14,218 bases of DNA from an uncultured Bacteroidia bacterium (GTDB lineage: Bacteria; Bacteroidota; Bacteroidia; Bacteroidales; UBA932), in assembly GCA_902767355.1 (NCBI GenBank), contig CACXHG010000006.1, positions 1 through 14,218 on the forward strand. The letters run 5' to 3'. The stretch's first letter is position 1. Each line of letters starts with the position of its first letter. Shown here one piece after another: positions 13,112 through 14,218 of this stretch. The translations under genes were made by a program, and so were the position numbers. The notes under the pieces were generated by a model. The model worked only from the letters and a program-made list of their open reading frames with translations, did no database searches and was not told where the DNA came from.

Positions 13112-14218
13112 TTATTCTTCGCTCTTGTGCTCTTCGCGGGGCTTGCGCTCGCGGTTGTCGCGGCGGTCGTTGCTGCGGCGTTCTCCGCGGTCACCATTGC
13201 GGCGCTCGCCACTGCGGCCTTCACGGCGGTCATTGCTGCGGCCGTTGCGGTCACCGGACGGGCGGGGACGGCGCACGGGCTCTACGTAGCCTTCGGGCTT
13301 CTCGATGAGGGCGCGGCGGCTAAGGCGCAGCTTGCCGGTCTTGGCATCGACTTCGAGCAGTTTGACATCTACTTCGTCGCCTTCGTGCAGGATGTCCTCT
13401 ACCTTCTCTGTCTTGCCCCAGTCAAGCTCGCTGATGTGCAGCAGGCCTTCTTTGCCGGGGAGGATTTCTACGAATGCGCCGAATTCCAGAATGGAAGTCA
13501 CCTTGCCGTGATATACCTGGCCGACCTCGGGAACTGCGCAGATGCCCATGATCCAGTCGTATGCCTTCTGCATGGCCTCGGCGTCGTTGGTAGCGATGTC
13601 CACAACGCCCTTACCGTCGATCTCGTCGATATTGATGACAGCGCCGGTCTCGGCCTGGATCTTCTGGATGGTCTCGCCGCCCTTGCCGATGATGGCGCCG
13701 ATGAACTCCTTGTCAACCTCGAAGCTCTTGATGCGGGGCACGAAGGGTTTGTAGTCCTCGCGGGGCTTGTCTATGGTCTTGAGCATCTCGCCCATGATGT
13801 GCATGCGGCCCTGGCGTGCCTGCTCGAGTGCCTTGGCCAGCACGTCGTAGCTCAGGCCATCGACCTTGATGTCCATCTGGGTGGCGGTGATGCCGTCGGC
13901 GGTACCGGTCACCTTGAAGTCCATGTCGCCGAGGTGGTCTTCGTCGCCGAGGATATCGGTGAGGATTGCATAGCGGTTGTTAGGGTCTTTCTCGTCTGTG
14001 ATAAGGCCCATGGCTACACCTGCAACGGGTTTTTTGATCTGCACGCCGGCGTCCATAAGGGCCAGGCAGCCGCCGCAGACGCTCGCCATGGAAGATGAGC
14101 CGTTGGACTCCAGGATGTCAGAAACCACGCGCACTGCGTAGGGGTTCTCGGGCATCATGGGGATGACGGGCTTGAGGGCGCGCATCGCCAGGTTGCCGTG
14201 GCCGATCTCGCGACGGCC
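13112..14218 (-). CDS. pnp: Polynucleotide phosphorylase, C-terminal half (runs off right edge)
   Basis: A 3'-5' exoribonuclease that degrades RNA by phosphorolysis, releasing nucleoside diphosphates. The 368 visible residues begin exactly at a codon boundary with GRREIGHGNLAMRALKPVIP, within the second RNase PH core. Then follow SNGSSSMASVCGGCLALMDA, catalytic-site aspartates in ILTDILGDEDHLGDMDF, a KH domain with the GxxG loop IIGKGGETI (about 13738-13541) and an S1 domain with GKVTSILEFGAFVEILPGKE (about 13528-13310). The end is a 53-residue tail (13273-13115) rich in Arg, Asn, Gly, Asp and Glu, with SNDRR twice and RGERR-type repeats; it is probably disordered and may add RNA contacts. 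The N-terminal half, including the first RNase PH domain, lies outside the window. It converges on rnfA across a shared terminator. Confidence 0.97.
   Translation of the reverse strand, partial: GRREIGHGNLAMRALKPVIPMMPENPYAVRVVSDILESNGSSSMASVCGGCLALMDAGVQIKKPVAGVAMGLITDEKDPNNRYAILTDILGDEDHLGDMDFKVTGTADGITATQMDIKVDGLSYDVLAKALEQARQGRMHIMGEMLKTIDKPREDYKPFVPRIKSFEVDKEFIGAIIGKGGETIQKIQAETGAVINIDEIDGKGVVDIATNDAEAMQKAYDWIMGICAVPEVGQVYHGKVTSILEFGAFVEILPGKEGLLHISELDWGKTEKVEDILHEGDEVDVKLLEVDAKTGKLRLSRRALIEKPEGYVEPVRRPRPSGDRNGRSNDRREGRSGERRNGDRGERRSNDRRDNRERKPREEHKSEE
13115..13273 (-). repeat. Low-complexity Arg/Gly/Asn tail of PNPase
   Basis: The last 53 codons of pnp encode short degenerate repeats (SNDRR twice, GERR twice, NGDRGERR) with many arginines and few hydrophobic residues. 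The DNA is correspondingly repetitive, with CGGTC and TGCGG words recurring. The charge pattern is mixed basic and acidic rather than purely basic. Confidence 0.75.

Noticed and set aside
13073..14098. A 341-codon plus-strand frame opposite pnp
   Set aside because: It starts inside the terminator hairpin and is a shadow of pnp, whose KH and S1 domains are clear.
1..14218. Search by eye for CRISPR arrays, tRNA or rRNA genes, insertion sequences and integration sites
   Set aside because: No regularly spaced repeats, no cloverleaf-like or rRNA sequence and no transposase-like frame were seen; the only repeats are inside coding tails.

Overview
The window looks like a chromosomal core segment of a fairly GC-rich Bacteroidota, most likely the order Bacteroidales. 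The evidence is a long-form RnfB at the head of an rnfBCDGEA operon, RseC directly in front of it, paired membrane-anchored M23 proteins, a short MerR protein beside a Nif3-family gene, TAnnTTTG-type promoter boxes, and most starts lacking a Shine-Dalgarno sequence. The genus cannot be fixed by eye. Nothing points to a plasmid, phage, insertion sequence or CRISPR array.

Layout. (1) Positions 1-554, minus strand: the N-terminal part of alanyl-tRNA synthetase, running off the left edge. (2) About 100 AT-rich bases separate it from the divergent plus-strand genes and hold the alaS promoter. (3) Positions 657-13035: thirteen plus-strand genes in one tightly packed run with no gap above 17 bases: two tandem M23 (LytM-type) proteins, a small MerR-type regulator, a Nif3-family protein, a coiled-coil/zinc-ribbon protein, dnaB, a secreted DUF3108 protein, rseC, and rnfB-C-D-G-E-A. 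(4) A strong bidirectional hairpin terminator at 13056-13092. (5) Positions 13112-14218, minus strand: the C-terminal half of polynucleotide phosphorylase, running off the right edge.

How the genes work together. The six Rnf subunits form a complete membrane complex that couples ferredoxin:NAD+ electron transfer to ion pumping. RseC, with its cytoplasmic cysteines and two membrane spans, is a known partner of Rnf/Rsx-type complexes. The M23 pair are single-pass envelope proteins likely to act on or near peptidoglycan. DnaB, AlaS and PNPase are housekeeping genes. Candidate promoters lie before alaS, inside the 3' end of the Nif3 gene (for the zinc-ribbon gene and dnaB), and inside the 3' end of rseC (for rnf), so the run is probably several overlapping transcripts.

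Most notable: RnfB carries a long Pro/Ala/Glu/Lys-rich tail of about 245 residues, with repeated histone-H1-like basic blocks and a terminal DLDLF; rnfC, D, G, E and A each have a canonical Shine-Dalgarno sequence while almost every other gene here has none; and the second M23 protein has lost one catalytic histidine while keeping its zinc ligands. No clearly new multi-gene system was found.
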